A DNA stretch of 64,000 nucleotides from Hyphomicrobium zavarzinii ATCC 27496 (GTDB taxonomy: Bacteria > Pseudomonadota > Alphaproteobacteria > Rhizobiales > Hyphomicrobiaceae). The stretch is taken from assembly GCF_000383415.1 (NCBI RefSeq), contig NZ_KB911257.1:224558-288557 (forward strand), in the 5' to 3' direction. The notes beneath the pieces are model-generated. The model did no database searches. It saw only the letters and a program-made list of their open reading frames with translations, and was not told where the DNA came from. Positions 17,084 to 25,344 of this stretch are shown here, piece after piece. Position 1 is the stretch's first letter, and each line of letters starts with the position of its first letter. The translations under genes and the position numbers were made by a program.

Positions 17084-18361
17084 CTACCGGCGGCGCCCGC
17101 CGCCGCCACCGCGATGCATGCCGCCTCCACCGCCGACGCGGCCACGGGCAGCAACCGCACGGCTGGCATGTCCGCGCTCCGCGAAGCGTTTCACATCCTG
17201 GCCGCGCTTGACGTCGAAGGCGCCCGGCGGGGGTTTGCGCGCCCGCGCCCGGTCCAGGTCGCGGTTCACGTTTCCACTGCCAGCCTTGCCGACCTTCTTG
17301 TCGCGCGTTCCGGCGCGATCGCCAGCGCGATCCTTGACCGTGTCACCCGCCTTACTGCCGGCCTTGCCGTCCGCCTTGTCGCGGATCTTCTCTCCAGCCT
17401 TGTCACTGATCTTCGCGTGATCCGTCTCCTTGAGACGCTGCTCGATCTTGGCACGGTCGAGATCACCTGCGTCGCGGCCGCGGAATTCCTTGCTGGCCTC
17501 ACGCGCACGCGTTTCCTTTCCGAACTTTTCACGCACCTCCTTGTTGCGGTAGGGAACCGCTCCGCGATGATCGGGCCTGTGCTCCCACTTGTCCGACGTG
17601 ATGCGCGCCCTGTTGACGTTGATTTTGTTCCACTTGTCGACGTCGATATCGATGTCGTGGCGGCGCCAGTCGAAGTGGTTCCAATCCCAGATCCCGGCCG
17701 CGATGGCGATGCCGGCCGCCCAGTAGACTCCATTCACGAAGGAGGCGCCTGGATATCCCCAGTAGTACGGCGGGTAATCCGGATACCACCAATCGCCATA
17801 CACCACCTCAGGCTGGTAAACCGGGACGTACACGGTCTCCGGCGTCGCAGGCTCGATGATGTACACCGGCGCGCCGCCCGACCCGCTCTCCTTCACCACC
17901 TTCTGCTGCTTGTTGCTCTTGAGATTGCCCGCCTCGTCCGCCTTGGACCGCAGGAACTGGATCTGGTCCATCACCTCGCTTTGTTGGGCGAGGAATGCGT
18001 CACCCAGCTTCTGCGTCCATTCGAGCTTGTCGCTCATCTGCTTCAACACGTCCGGGAACTGGACGAGCGCTTTTATGCTCGGGTCCCATTCCTTTGCTTC
18101 CAGCGCCTTCACGAGGGCATCGCCTTTGAGCTTCGCGTTGGCTGGCTCGCTCCGCCATCTGGCGGCTTGAACGACATCGAGCGGATAGGTCGAGGCAATG
18201 AGCACATTCGTCAGCAGTTCATCGGGGTAGAGCGCGACGGGGGCAAGGAGCTGGTCCAGCTCTTCCTTTTTGAGCTTGTCGTCATCGGCCAGCGCACCGC
18301 TCACGGCTGTGGCCCATGCCAAGAGGATGGCGATGGCCCATAGCGATATTCGTTTCAGCAT
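17084..18361 (-). CDS. DUF3300 domain protein, exported
   Basis: Protein of 425 aa with a signal peptide (cleavage near ALA). The DUF3300 domain (about residues 30-250) contains LDQLLAPVALYPDELLTNVL and VYVPVYQPEVVYGDWWYPDY. The second half is low-complexity and very basic, with Lys/Arg/Asp repeats (GDRAGTRDKKVGKAG) and a Gly/Arg/His-rich tail of 20 residues. The charged tail could bind polymers or nucleic acid, but that is a guess. It begins 17 bp after the HlyD-like gene. Confidence 0.87.
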   Translation of the reverse strand: MLKRISLWAIAILLAWATAVSGALADDDKLKKEELDQLLAPVALYPDELLTNVLIASTYPLDVVQAARWRSEPANAKLKGDALVKALEAKEWDPSIKALVQFPDVLKQMSDKLEWTQKLGDAFLAQQSEVMDQIQFLRSKADEAGNLKSNKQQKVVKESGSGGAPVYIIEPATPETVYVPVYQPEVVYGDWWYPDYPPYYWGYPGASFVNGVYWAAGIAIAAGIWDWNHFDWRRHDIDIDVDKWNKINVNRARITSDKWEHRPDHRGAVPYRNKEVREKFGKETRAREASKEFRGRDAGDLDRAKIEQRLKETDHAKISDKAGEKIRDKADGKAGSKAGDTVKDRAGDRAGTRDKKVGKAGSGNVNRDLDRARARKPPPGAFDVKRGQDVKRFAERGHASRAVAARGRVGGGGGMHRGGGGGRRR

Positions 18362-18378
18362 CGCGTCCCTCCCTTTTT

Positions 18379-19320
18379 TCAGAACGGGTTCACGTAGTTC
18401 AGGATGGCTGTCATGCGCAGCATGACGCGGCGAATGACGTGGCTCGGCTTGACGTGATCGGTGAAGATCGCGACCTGGCCTGTGCTTCCGGCGGGTAGGC
18501 GCTTTTCGAGATCGGCGTCATCGAGCTTGATGCGGACGACGAAGGGCGCGGACTGCACGACCTTGGGCGTGACGGCGAAGCCCGACGGCTGTATCTGCCC
18601 GGTGGCAATCGCCTGCAGGATGCTCTCGACGCGGGCCTTGTATATTTGTCCGGGCAGGAACTTGAATGTTATCTCCGCCTTCTGTCCCGGCTCGATGTAG
18701 CGCGCGTTTATCTGCGCGATCTCGGCGGCAAGAATGACTTCGGACGTATCTATGAACGCCATCACGGGCGCCAGCGGGAGAGAGGCCACGCGCGCGCCCT
18801 TCCGCAAGGCGAGGTTAGTGACGTAGCCCTCGGCAGGGGCCCGCACCACGGTCTTGTCGAGGTTCCATTTCGCCGCCTCCAACTGCGCCTTGAGCTGTTT
18901 GACCTCGGCTTCGCGCTGTTGAACATCGAACAGGCGGCCAGCGTCGCGACTCTGCAATTGCCCCATCTGCTCGTAGCGCAACTCGGCGAACTTGAGCTGC
19001 GCGTCGAGCGCGTCCACCTGAGCCTGATAGGTTGTCGGGTCTATGCGGAAGAGGACGTCGTTCGCCTTGAGAGGAGTGTTAGCGGCGACCGGAACCTCGA
19101 GCACCTCGCCGGCCACATCGGGGACGATCTGCACAGAATGACGGCCGACGACGACCGGCCCAGACGGCGCGCCCCACCCCATGGGGATGAAGAGGCCGAT
19201 GTTCAAAAGCAGGAAAACGAGGATCGGCGACAGCTTCCAGAACAGATTGAGCGAGACGATCTTAAAGCGGACGAGAAGATAGAGGATCAGCAGATAGACA
19301 TTGAACAGGAAGACGATCAT
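18379..19320 (-). CDS. HlyD/YiaV-type membrane fusion protein
   Basis: Periplasmic adaptor of 313 aa anchored by two N-terminal membrane segments (MIVFLFNVYLLILYLLVRF and LSPILVFLLLNIGLFIPMGW). The lipoyl half-motifs follow: QIVPDVAGEVLEVPVAANTP and VVRAPAEGYVTNLALRKG, flanking a coiled coil at about residues 105-165. The ATG at 19320 overlaps the DUF3302 stop (ATGA). The pair corresponds to YiaV-YiaW of E. coli, whose transported substrate is unknown. No cognate inner-membrane pump or TolC gene is in the window. Confidence 0.88.
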   Translation of the reverse strand: MIVFLFNVYLLILYLLVRFKIVSLNLFWKLSPILVFLLLNIGLFIPMGWGAPSGPVVVGRHSVQIVPDVAGEVLEVPVAANTPLKANDVLFRIDPTTYQAQVDALDAQLKFAELRYEQMGQLQSRDAGRLFDVQQREAEVKQLKAQLEAAKWNLDKTVVRAPAEGYVTNLALRKGARVASLPLAPVMAFIDTSEVILAAEIAQINARYIEPGQKAEITFKFLPGQIYKARVESILQAIATGQIQPSGFAVTPKVVQSAPFVVRIKLDDADLEKRLPAGSTGQVAIFTDHVKPSHVIRRVMLRMTAILNYVNPF

Positions 19321-19553
19321 TTGCCGCTCTCCCTCTTCGGCGCATCGACGAAGGCCCATACGAGCGAAAGCGGCCAAAAGACAAACCCGCAGATCAACGT
19401 CACCCAGCCTGCCACCTCAACGGCGGCAGGCCAGGGATGATTTCGCTGCTTCGCGATATATCCCGGTGCCATGCCCATGGCGACGAACACCGCCACTGCC
19501 GTGACAATCAGAACGATCAGGATAAAGATCGCGAAGTAGTCGATGAAGGACAT
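19317..19553 (-). CDS. DUF3302 inner membrane protein (YiaW type)
   Basis: Small membrane protein of 78 aa with two hydrophobic helices: residues 5-28 (FAIFILIVLIVTAVAVFVAM) and about 44-68. Between them lies PGYIAKQRNHPWPAAVEVAGW, typical of DUF3302. It is a known genomic partner of the YiaV-type HlyD protein, with which it overlaps by 4 bp. It starts 3 bp after the DUF1254 gene, so all three are likely co-translated. Function unknown. Confidence 0.86.
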   Translation of the reverse strand: MSFIDYFAIFILIVLIVTAVAVFVAMGMAPGYIAKQRNHPWPAAVEVAGWVTLICGFVFWPLSLVWAFVDAPKRESGK

Positions 19554-19556
19554 ATT

Positions 19557-21074
19557 TCATTCCTTACCTTCACCGCTGCTCACGCCCTCCGCAGCCGACA
19601 CTGCGCGCCGTACCGGAGGCGGCGCCCATTGTCCGGTGGCCACCTCGGGCCGGGGTGCATAGAGACGCATTGTCACGCCAAGCGCGCCGCTCGCGGGGCT
19701 CGGCAGCCAGTTACTCTCCTTATCCGGGCCGGGGTTCTGGTTCTGAATGTAGATGTCGAGCGAGCCGTCGTTGTTGAACTTGAGCGCGTCACGATCTCCG
19801 ATCGCAAAGCGGTTGATCGGGTTCGACACCTGGAATCCGTCCGCGTCGTACATCGTGATCGACCAGAACGAGTCGACGGGCGGTAGCTCATCCTTCGCGA
19901 AGTGGATGATGTACTTGTGCTCGCCCGTCAGCGCTTCGCCGGTCGAGTCCGCCACGACGAGCGGATAGATCGCGTCTTCGGGCTGGTTAGCACCGAGGCC
20001 CACCATCGCGACGATCGCCCGCTTCAGATAGTAGTTGCCGTAGACCCCCATGGTGTCGCTGTTGATCTGCCAGCCGTTCGCCACGCGCGCTATGGTGGGC
20101 ACCTTCTCGCGCATGAGGATCAGCCCGTCCTCGGCTCCTTTCTTCAGGGCGGCCTGTATCTCCTCATCGAGCGTGCTCGGATCGAAGCTCTTTCCCGGGA
20201 CAATGCCGATGCGGCCCAATCGCGACACGACGGACCAATCGGTTACGTGGGGCGGGTGCGTCTTCATCAGCTCCGCGCCCAAGGCGAAGAACTTGAGAGG
20301 CGGCATCTTGTTGACCTGCTCCAGCGTTGGCGTCTTCATGTCAACGCTCGGATCCGGGGCGGCGGCTGCAGGCGTTTTCGGCTCCTTCCCCCAATCTTCG
20401 AGAGGCGTGATCGTATAACCCGCCTGGATGGCGTGAACGGCGTCATAGTCCGCGGGGCCGTTGGTCTGGGTGCGCCCGATGATCCAAACGCTCGGAGTCG
20501 GTGCATCGATACGTGCGACGCCGTCCGGCAAGGCTCCGCTCCAGCCTTGCGGCACCACCGCGAAGTGAGCTGCCTCCGTTCCGCTCGTGCGCTTTCCGGG
20601 AACGGCGAACACGTCCGTCCACATGTCGATCATGGGCAGCAGGTAGTAACGGCCGTGCGTATTCGGCGCCGACACGATGACCGGGCCATTGGAAAGATCG
20701 AGCCATGCCGACGAATAGAGCGTGTCGAAATTCGGCCGGACCACAGCCTTGAAATTAGCATCCGGAAACGCTTTGAAGTGCCAAAACGCGTTGGGCGGCC
20801 CGAAGCCGGCCATCGTGCCGGGCTCGACGTTGGTTGCCTGGCGCCGGGTGATATCCATTGTCACCAGCGGATAGAGGAAGATGTAGGCTTCCTCCGCAAT
20901 GGTCCGCGCCTCGGCGGGCGAAATCGTCTCGGCACGCGCCTGGCCGCCAGCGATCCCGAACGCTGCCATCGCGATCGCCACCGATGTCAGAAATTTGCGT
21001 GTGCGCTGCTCTCTATTGCGGCTGCGGCCGTCTCCGTCGAGATCTGCCTCTGCTTCGTGCTTGTGCATTATCAT
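19557..21074 (-). CDS. DUF1254 domain protein, exported
   Basis: Protein of 505 aa. After a 28-residue charged lead comes a signal-like segment (FLTSVAIAMAAFGIAGG, cleavage near ARA), preceded by TRKFL, which resembles but does not match a twin-arginine motif. DUF1254 is seen in EEAYIFLYPLVTMDITRRQA and VRPNFDTLYSSAWLDLSNGP, and the DUF1214 domain in the C-terminal third (FWSITMYDADGFQVSNPINR and MRLYAP). The ATG at 21074 follows GGAGGAGG; the nearby ATG at 21068 is an alternative. Frames further upstream are not coding. Members are widespread and uncharacterised. Confidence 0.89.
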   Translation of the reverse strand: MIMHKHEAEADLDGDGRSRNREQRTRKFLTSVAIAMAAFGIAGGQARAETISPAEARTIAEEAYIFLYPLVTMDITRRQATNVEPGTMAGFGPPNAFWHFKAFPDANFKAVVRPNFDTLYSSAWLDLSNGPVIVSAPNTHGRYYLLPMIDMWTDVFAVPGKRTSGTEAAHFAVVPQGWSGALPDGVARIDAPTPSVWIIGRTQTNGPADYDAVHAIQAGYTITPLEDWGKEPKTPAAAAPDPSVDMKTPTLEQVNKMPPLKFFALGAELMKTHPPHVTDWSVVSRLGRIGIVPGKSFDPSTLDEEIQAALKKGAEDGLILMREKVPTIARVANGWQINSDTMGVYGNYYLKRAIVAMVGLGANQPEDAIYPLVVADSTGEALTGEHKYIIHFAKDELPPVDSFWSITMYDADGFQVSNPINRFAIGDRDALKFNNDGSLDIYIQNQNPGPDKESNWLPSPASGALGVTMRLYAPRPEVATGQWAPPPVRRAVSAAEGVSSGEGKE

Positions 21075-21160
21075 TTCTACGCCTCCTCCACTCCGACCCT
21101 TCGTTCTCCGAATTCTTTCCGTTCTCACTTTTGAACCTGACCATCTCTTCCACGCCGCCT

Positions 21161-21346
21161 TCAGGTCGCGGGCAGCGGGACAATGCGCTCTCGCGACGGC
21201 ACGCAATCCGCGCCGCCTTTTGACGTCACACGAGAAGCGTCTGCGCGGGCTTTGGGCGCCATGCCCCAAATTCCCGCGCAGACGAATGCCACGAGCACGC
21301 CGATCAACGACGCTGTCCAGTGCGACCGCTCGTGGCCCGTTGGCAT
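21161..21346 (-). CDS. Small single-pass membrane or exported protein (61 aa)
   Basis: Hypothetical 61-residue protein. It has AGAGG five bases before ATG 21346, lies 15 bp after hdeD and shares its strand. Residues 10-32 (WTASLIGVLVAFVCAGIWGM) form a hydrophobic helix followed by APKARADA, which could be a signal-peptidase site. The remainder is short and polar with one Cys. No family is recognised. Position and ribosome-binding site favour a real gene. Confidence 0.5.
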   Translation of the reverse strand: MPTGHERSHWTASLIGVLVAFVCAGIWGMAPKARADASRVTSKGGADCVPSRERIVPLPAT

Positions 21347-21361
21347 GGCGACCTCTGGAAC

Positions 21362-21955
21362 CTAGATCTTGACCTCGGCATGACGACGCAGACGCATGGC
21401 GAACGCGACGAGAAGGATGCCGTAGACAATGGCGAAGGAGCCGATCACCAGGATCAGCGCCAAAGCTCCGGCGCCGGGCCAGAGCACCAGGAGACATCCG
21501 AACGCCACGGAGAGAATGCCGCTCGCGATGAGAAGCCATTCGTCGTCGATCTCCTTGCGGAGCTTGATCGCGCCGACGATCTCCATGATGCCGGTGGCGA
21601 TGGCCCAGGCCGCGATGAAGAACAGGAGAACCAGGGCGGTGATCTGCGGCCACATGACCGTCAGCACACCCGCGGCAATGCCGAATATGCCGACGAGCGC
21701 CAGCCACCACCTGGGCGCGGGGGCGCCGCCGCGGATAGCGGCCACGACCGAAAGAATTCCGTCGACGAATGCGAACGCGCCGTACATCAGAACCAATGTC
21801 AGCAGCGTTACGCCCGGCCAGATGAAGGTGAGCACGCCGAATATGATGGCGAAAATGCCCTTGAGAAGGATGATCCCCCAGTTTCTGGCAAGCGCATCCA
21901 GCATCGGGCGCATGGTAATCGTGCCTGGAGGATAGGTTGCCGGCGAGCTTTGCAT
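21362..21955 (-). CDS. HdeD family membrane protein (DUF308)
   Basis: Polytopic inner-membrane protein of 197 aa with six hydrophobic helices in three repeated pairs. The typical repeat WGIILLKGIFAIIFGVLTFI with WPGVTLLTLVLMYGAFAFVD recurs in variant form at WWLALVGIFGIAAGVLTVMW. HdeD helps enteric bacteria resist acid at high density; other members are only loosely linked to stress. It starts 2 bp after DUF1622. Confidence 0.88.
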   Translation of the reverse strand: MQSSPATYPPGTITMRPMLDALARNWGIILLKGIFAIIFGVLTFIWPGVTLLTLVLMYGAFAFVDGILSVVAAIRGGAPAPRWWLALVGIFGIAAGVLTVMWPQITALVLLFFIAAWAIATGIMEIVGAIKLRKEIDDEWLLIASGILSVAFGCLLVLWPGAGALALILVIGSFAIVYGILLVAFAMRLRRHAEVKI

Positions 21956-21957
21956 GT

Positions 21958-22359
21958 CTAGTCTCCCATCATTGTTGCGGGACGCCCCGCATTTGAAACT
22001 TCGTTGCGATTGGCAGCCTCGCGTTGGCGCTCCCTCACGTCGGCGATGTCACGCTCCAGGAAATAGTTGAGAAACGTGCGCACGACAGCGATGGCAGCCA
22101 GCCGGGCCACCTGATCCCACTCGGTGGTGATCGCGGTCTCGATGATGTCGGCGGCGAGCTGAAACGTCAGACCCGCGACCAGCCAGCGCCCATAGCGGAG
22201 CCAGATGTCGCGTCGTTCGGCTGCGTCCGGCACCGAGACGAGCAGCGTCTTGAGGACCGCGACGAAGGCCTCCACGCTGCCGAAGACGATGACCAGGAAT
22301 GCCATCGCGTCGATAGCGACAATCGCGCTGCGGGTCAGGAGGGCAAACGTTTCCTCCAT
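21958..22359 (-). CDS. DUF1622 membrane protein
   Basis: Inner-membrane protein of 133 aa. It has two or three hydrophobic helices (residues 7-35 and about 58-80, with a weaker one near 90-105). The segment WLRYGRWLVAGLTFQLAADI and the following VVRTFLNYFLERD match DUF1622. ATG 22359 is chosen because GAGGAGG lies 5 bases upstream; an earlier start at 22401 would overlap the phosphatase gene. No function is known for the family. Confidence 0.87.
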   Translation of the reverse strand: MEETFALLTRSAIVAIDAMAFLVIVFGSVEAFVAVLKTLLVSVPDAAERRDIWLRYGRWLVAGLTFQLAADIIETAITTEWDQVARLAAIAVVRTFLNYFLERDIADVRERQREAANRNEVSNAGRPATMMGD

Positions 22360-22369
22360 GGCGTCCTCC

Positions 22370-23311
22370 TCAGGCGCTCGCCCGGTCTTGACGATTGGCA
22401 TCTATGAAGACCGATCGCCAATCTCTCTTCACGCTGACCAGGATGAGACCGTACGCTTCGGCGCCGTCGAGCGCATCCGCGAGCGGGCTCAGCTTGAAAT
22501 CCCGGTCGTAAGACGCCTCGCGCACCTCGTCGTCGTGATGGAGCAGAAGCGCCAGCCGCGCGCCCGTCCCGGATCGGACATAGCGCAGCATGGCCAAGTC
22601 TCCATCGGAGTTCCCGAACGCGAGAATGGGGCGGCGGCCGATATGCAGGCCGATGTTCTGCACCTTGGCTTCCCGATCGTCGAAGCAGTTGAGATCGGCG
22701 AGCTTCATGATGTCGACATGCGCGCCCTCGACCTCCATGCGGGTCTTGACGCTCGATCCGATGACCTGCTCGGGCGGAATACCATAGGCGGTCTCCGCGA
22801 AGGCCCGGATCAGATCGATGCCCCCTCCCGACACGATGAACGTCTTGAACCCGTTTGAGCGCAGGAACTCGAGCAGTTCGACCTGCGGCTGGAAGGTGCA
22901 GTGCGGGAACAGTCGGCCGAACTTGGGGTGGCGCGCGGTTGCTAGCCAGGCGCGTGTGGTGCGCTCAAAGTCCTCCTCGCTCATGCCTGCGTGGGTGGCG
23001 AAGAAGATCTCCATGATCCCCTTCTTTCCAAGCGCGTGGATCGCCTTCATGTCGCGCCCCAGGAACGCCTTGAACACGGCGACATCCCTCAGAGTGGGAT
23101 CACGCTCGACCAATTCCTTGATGCGATCGAACAGAAAGAAGACCTGCACCTGCATCGGGTACTCGCACCACAGCGTTCCATCGTTGTCGAACGTGGCGAT
23201 ACGCTCGGAGGGCGGCACGTAGTCTCTCCCTCCTTCCTTCGTCACCCGCGCGACGAAATCGAGAATGGCCGATTTGGCCGCACCGTCGCTCCAGCTCGCA
23301 AGCTCCCTCAT
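22370..23311 (-). CDS. HAD family phosphatase-like hydrolase
   Basis: Haloacid-dehalogenase-superfamily hydrolase of 313 aa. Motif I is FDNDGTLW (about residues 40-47), motif II is in KTFIVSGGG, and motif IV is AFGNSDGDLAML, so the catalytic set is complete. Many relatives carry a signal peptide just before the SWSDGAAKSAILDF segment; here the ATG at 23311 comes 8 codons before that segment. The upstream in-frame bases encode a hydrophobic stretch but no ATG, GTG or TTG start. Its ATG overlaps the stop of a 49-codon ORF. Substrate unknown. Confidence 0.87.
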   Translation of the reverse strand: MRELASWSDGAAKSAILDFVARVTKEGGRDYVPPSERIATFDNDGTLWCEYPMQVQVFFLFDRIKELVERDPTLRDVAVFKAFLGRDMKAIHALGKKGIMEIFFATHAGMSEEDFERTTRAWLATARHPKFGRLFPHCTFQPQVELLEFLRSNGFKTFIVSGGGIDLIRAFAETAYGIPPEQVIGSSVKTRMEVEGAHVDIMKLADLNCFDDREAKVQNIGLHIGRRPILAFGNSDGDLAMLRYVRSGTGARLALLLHHDDEVREASYDRDFKLSPLADALDGAEAYGLILVSVKRDWRSVFIDANRQDRASA

Positions 23312-23457
23312 GACGGAATCCGCCTTGCTGGCGCATGCGACCGCAGTGCCGAAACAAATCGCGCGCAGCGGCCAATGAGGGAGAGGATCACATGACGCGA
23401 GAGAGGAACGGTTACAGGACCGATGTGCGCGTGGCGCTCGTCGAAGCGGATCTGCAT
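23308..23457 (-). CDS. Small ORF (49 aa) coupled to the HAD gene
   Basis: The ATG at 23457 has a strong AAGGAG seven bases upstream, and the stop TGA overlaps the HAD start (ATGA). The product (MQIRFDERHAHIG...) has a weak hydrophobic middle (VILSLIGRCARFVSAL) and a basic end. No family is recognised. It may be a leader that couples translation, or the remnant of a displaced N-terminus of the HAD protein. Confidence 0.4.
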   Translation of the reverse strand: MQIRFDERHAHIGPVTVPLSRHVILSLIGRCARFVSALRSHAPARRIPS

Positions 23458-23535
23458 GGCGTGCTCCTTTCGCTCGGCGAAACTTGAGCAGTCTGGCGGC
23501 GGACGAGCCCGCCGCCCCATCAAACTTCGTTCAGG

Positions 23536-25107
23536 TCAGTGGTGGGCACCGCTCGCGGCCTCGCTCATCTTCCTCATCGCATCATCGATGGTGAACGTGT
23601 TCGGCGGCTGAATGGCCGGGAAATCCTTAAAAGTCGACGCGAACTTGGCCGCTGCGGCCTGCGCCACATAGATGAAATACGCGTTGTGAAGGAACCAGTC
23701 GTAGTACGTGTTCGAGGTGATATCTCCGAACTCGTAGGGGTCCGTGCGCAGGTTAAAGATCTTCGGCAGGCGCAGGCGCACGAATGGTTCCGACCAGACC
23801 TGCATCGTGCCGCGCACACGCTGCTCCATGAACACGATCTTCCAGTTGTCGAAGCGCATGGCCAGCACGTCGCCGTCGTCGCTGAAATAGAAGTAGAAGT
23901 TGCGGGGGCTCTCCTTCACCTCGCCGGTGAGATAGGGCAGCAGATTGAATCCGTCGATGTGGTTCCTATAGGTCCGGCCGATCGCCTCGTAGCCCTTCTT
24001 GCACTTCTCGACGATGTCCGGCTCTCCGGCCATGGCAAGGAACGTGGGCAACCAATCGTGATGCTGCACGATGCCGTTGCAAACCGAGCCTGCCTTGATC
24101 TTGTGAGGCCAGCGAACCAGAAGCGGAACGCGGAACGCGCCTTCCCAGTTCGTGTTCTTCTCGGACCGGAACGGCGTCATCCCGCCGTCCGGCCAAGAGT
24201 TGCGGTGTGGACCGTTGTCGGTCGAATACTGAACGAAGGTCTTGTCGGCGATTCCGAGTTCGTCGAGCGCATCGAGCACCTGCCCGACGTTCTTGTCGTG
24301 ATCGATCATGGTGTCATGATAGGGTGACTGCCAGCGCCCTGCCTGACCGCGGCTTTCCTTTTTCGTATGCGTGAAGAGATGCATGTGGGTCGTATTGAGC
24401 CACACGAACCAGGGCTTGCCCGCCTTTTCCTGGCGTTTGATGAAGTCGATGGCGTGCGCGACGAAATCATCGTCGCAGGTTTCCATGCGCTTTTTGTTGA
24501 GGGGGCCCGTATCCTCGATCTTCTGCTTTCCGACCTTGCCCCACCTTGGCATTTCCGTCGGGTCGTCCTTGTCGCTCGCAAAGGAATGGATGACACCGCG
24601 AGGCCCGAAGGTATCGCGGAATTTCGGATCCTTCGGGTAGTCGTCCATCTCGGGCTCTTCCTCGGCATTGAGATGGTAGAGATTGCCGTAGAACTCGTCG
24701 AAGCCGTGATTGGTCGGCAGCATGTGATTGAGATCGCCGAGATGATTCTTGCCGAATTGGCCGGTTGCGTAGCCTTGGTTCTTGAGCGCGGCCGCAATGG
24801 TGATGATCTTATCGTTCATGCCAATGGGCGCGGCGGGAATGCCGACTTTCGACAAGCCGGTGCGATAGACACTTTGGCCTGTTATGAACGCGGATCGGCC
24901 GGCCGTGCAACTCTGCTCGCCGTAGCTGTCGGTGAAGAGCATGCCTTCCTTGGCGAGGCGATCGATGTTGGGCGTGTGATAACCCATCAGCCCGTGCGTG
25001 TAGCAACTGAGATTGGACTGCCCGATGTCGTCGCCCCAAATGACGAGAATGTTGGGCTTCCCGGATTTTCCGTTCTTTCCGTTACCGTTCTTCGCTGCCT
25101 TGGCCAT
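23536..25107 (-). CDS. Arylsulfatase (type I, cysteine-type)
   Basis: Sulfatase of 523 aa. The metal-binding DD pair lies in LVIWGDDIGQ (residues 26-27). The formylglycine motif is SCTAGRSAF with Cys67 as the residue to be oxidised (C-x-A-x-R). The TNWEGAFRVP segment further on is also conserved. It hydrolyses sulfate esters. There is no signal peptide; the N-terminus is a Lys/Asn/Gly-rich low-complexity run, so the enzyme is probably cytoplasmic, like the nearby maturase. It is encoded 72 bp after a small membrane protein gene that follows the maturase gene. Confidence 0.92.
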   Translation of the reverse strand: MAKAAKNGNGKNGKSGKPNILVIWGDDIGQSNLSCYTHGLMGYHTPNIDRLAKEGMLFTDSYGEQSCTAGRSAFITGQSVYRTGLSKVGIPAAPIGMNDKIITIAAALKNQGYATGQFGKNHLGDLNHMLPTNHGFDEFYGNLYHLNAEEEPEMDDYPKDPKFRDTFGPRGVIHSFASDKDDPTEMPRWGKVGKQKIEDTGPLNKKRMETCDDDFVAHAIDFIKRQEKAGKPWFVWLNTTHMHLFTHTKKESRGQAGRWQSPYHDTMIDHDKNVGQVLDALDELGIADKTFVQYSTDNGPHRNSWPDGGMTPFRSEKNTNWEGAFRVPLLVRWPHKIKAGSVCNGIVQHHDWLPTFLAMAGEPDIVEKCKKGYEAIGRTYRNHIDGFNLLPYLTGEVKESPRNFYFYFSDDGDVLAMRFDNWKIVFMEQRVRGTMQVWSEPFVRLRLPKIFNLRTDPYEFGDITSNTYYDWFLHNAYFIYVAQAAAAKFASTFKDFPAIQPPNTFTIDDAMRKMSEAASGAHH

Positions 25108-25179
25108 ACGCGTTACTCCTTAGGCGTGCGCATTCTCACCATCTCCATTGCGATCCCCGTTACGCGTGCCGTTTTCGTC

Positions 25180-25344
25180 TCATGAAATGGGCTCGGCACG
25201 CCCGCGGATATCCGACCAGAAGCGCTGGCTCGCCTCCGACGACCAGCCGTACCAGTAGCCGCTAAGCGTGAAGAGACCGACCGCCAGCACAATGACGCGC
25301 CATGTCACGGTTCGTTGCGCATCGGTTGGCCGGTCTTCCGTCAT
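25180..25344 (-). CDS. Small membrane protein (54 aa) coupled to the sulfatase maturase gene
   Basis: Reading starts at ATG 25344, which overlaps the maturase stop (ATGA), and ends at TGA 25180. The 54-residue product begins MTEDRPTDAQRTVTWR, has one strong helix (about residues 17-34, VIVLAVGLFTLSGYWYG) and a polar C-terminus (SQRFWSDIRGRAEPIS). The N-in topology follows from the charges. The translational coupling between maturase and sulfatase genes suggests a role with them. No family is recognised. Confidence 0.62.
   Translation of the reverse strand: MTEDRPTDAQRTVTWRVIVLAVGLFTLSGYWYGWSSEASQRFWSDIRGRAEPIS

Noticed and set aside
19557-21710. 717-codon extension of the DUF1254 frame
   Set aside because: Upstream part is an out-of-frame reading of HdeD; a strong ribosome-binding site and the DUF1254 start are at 21074.
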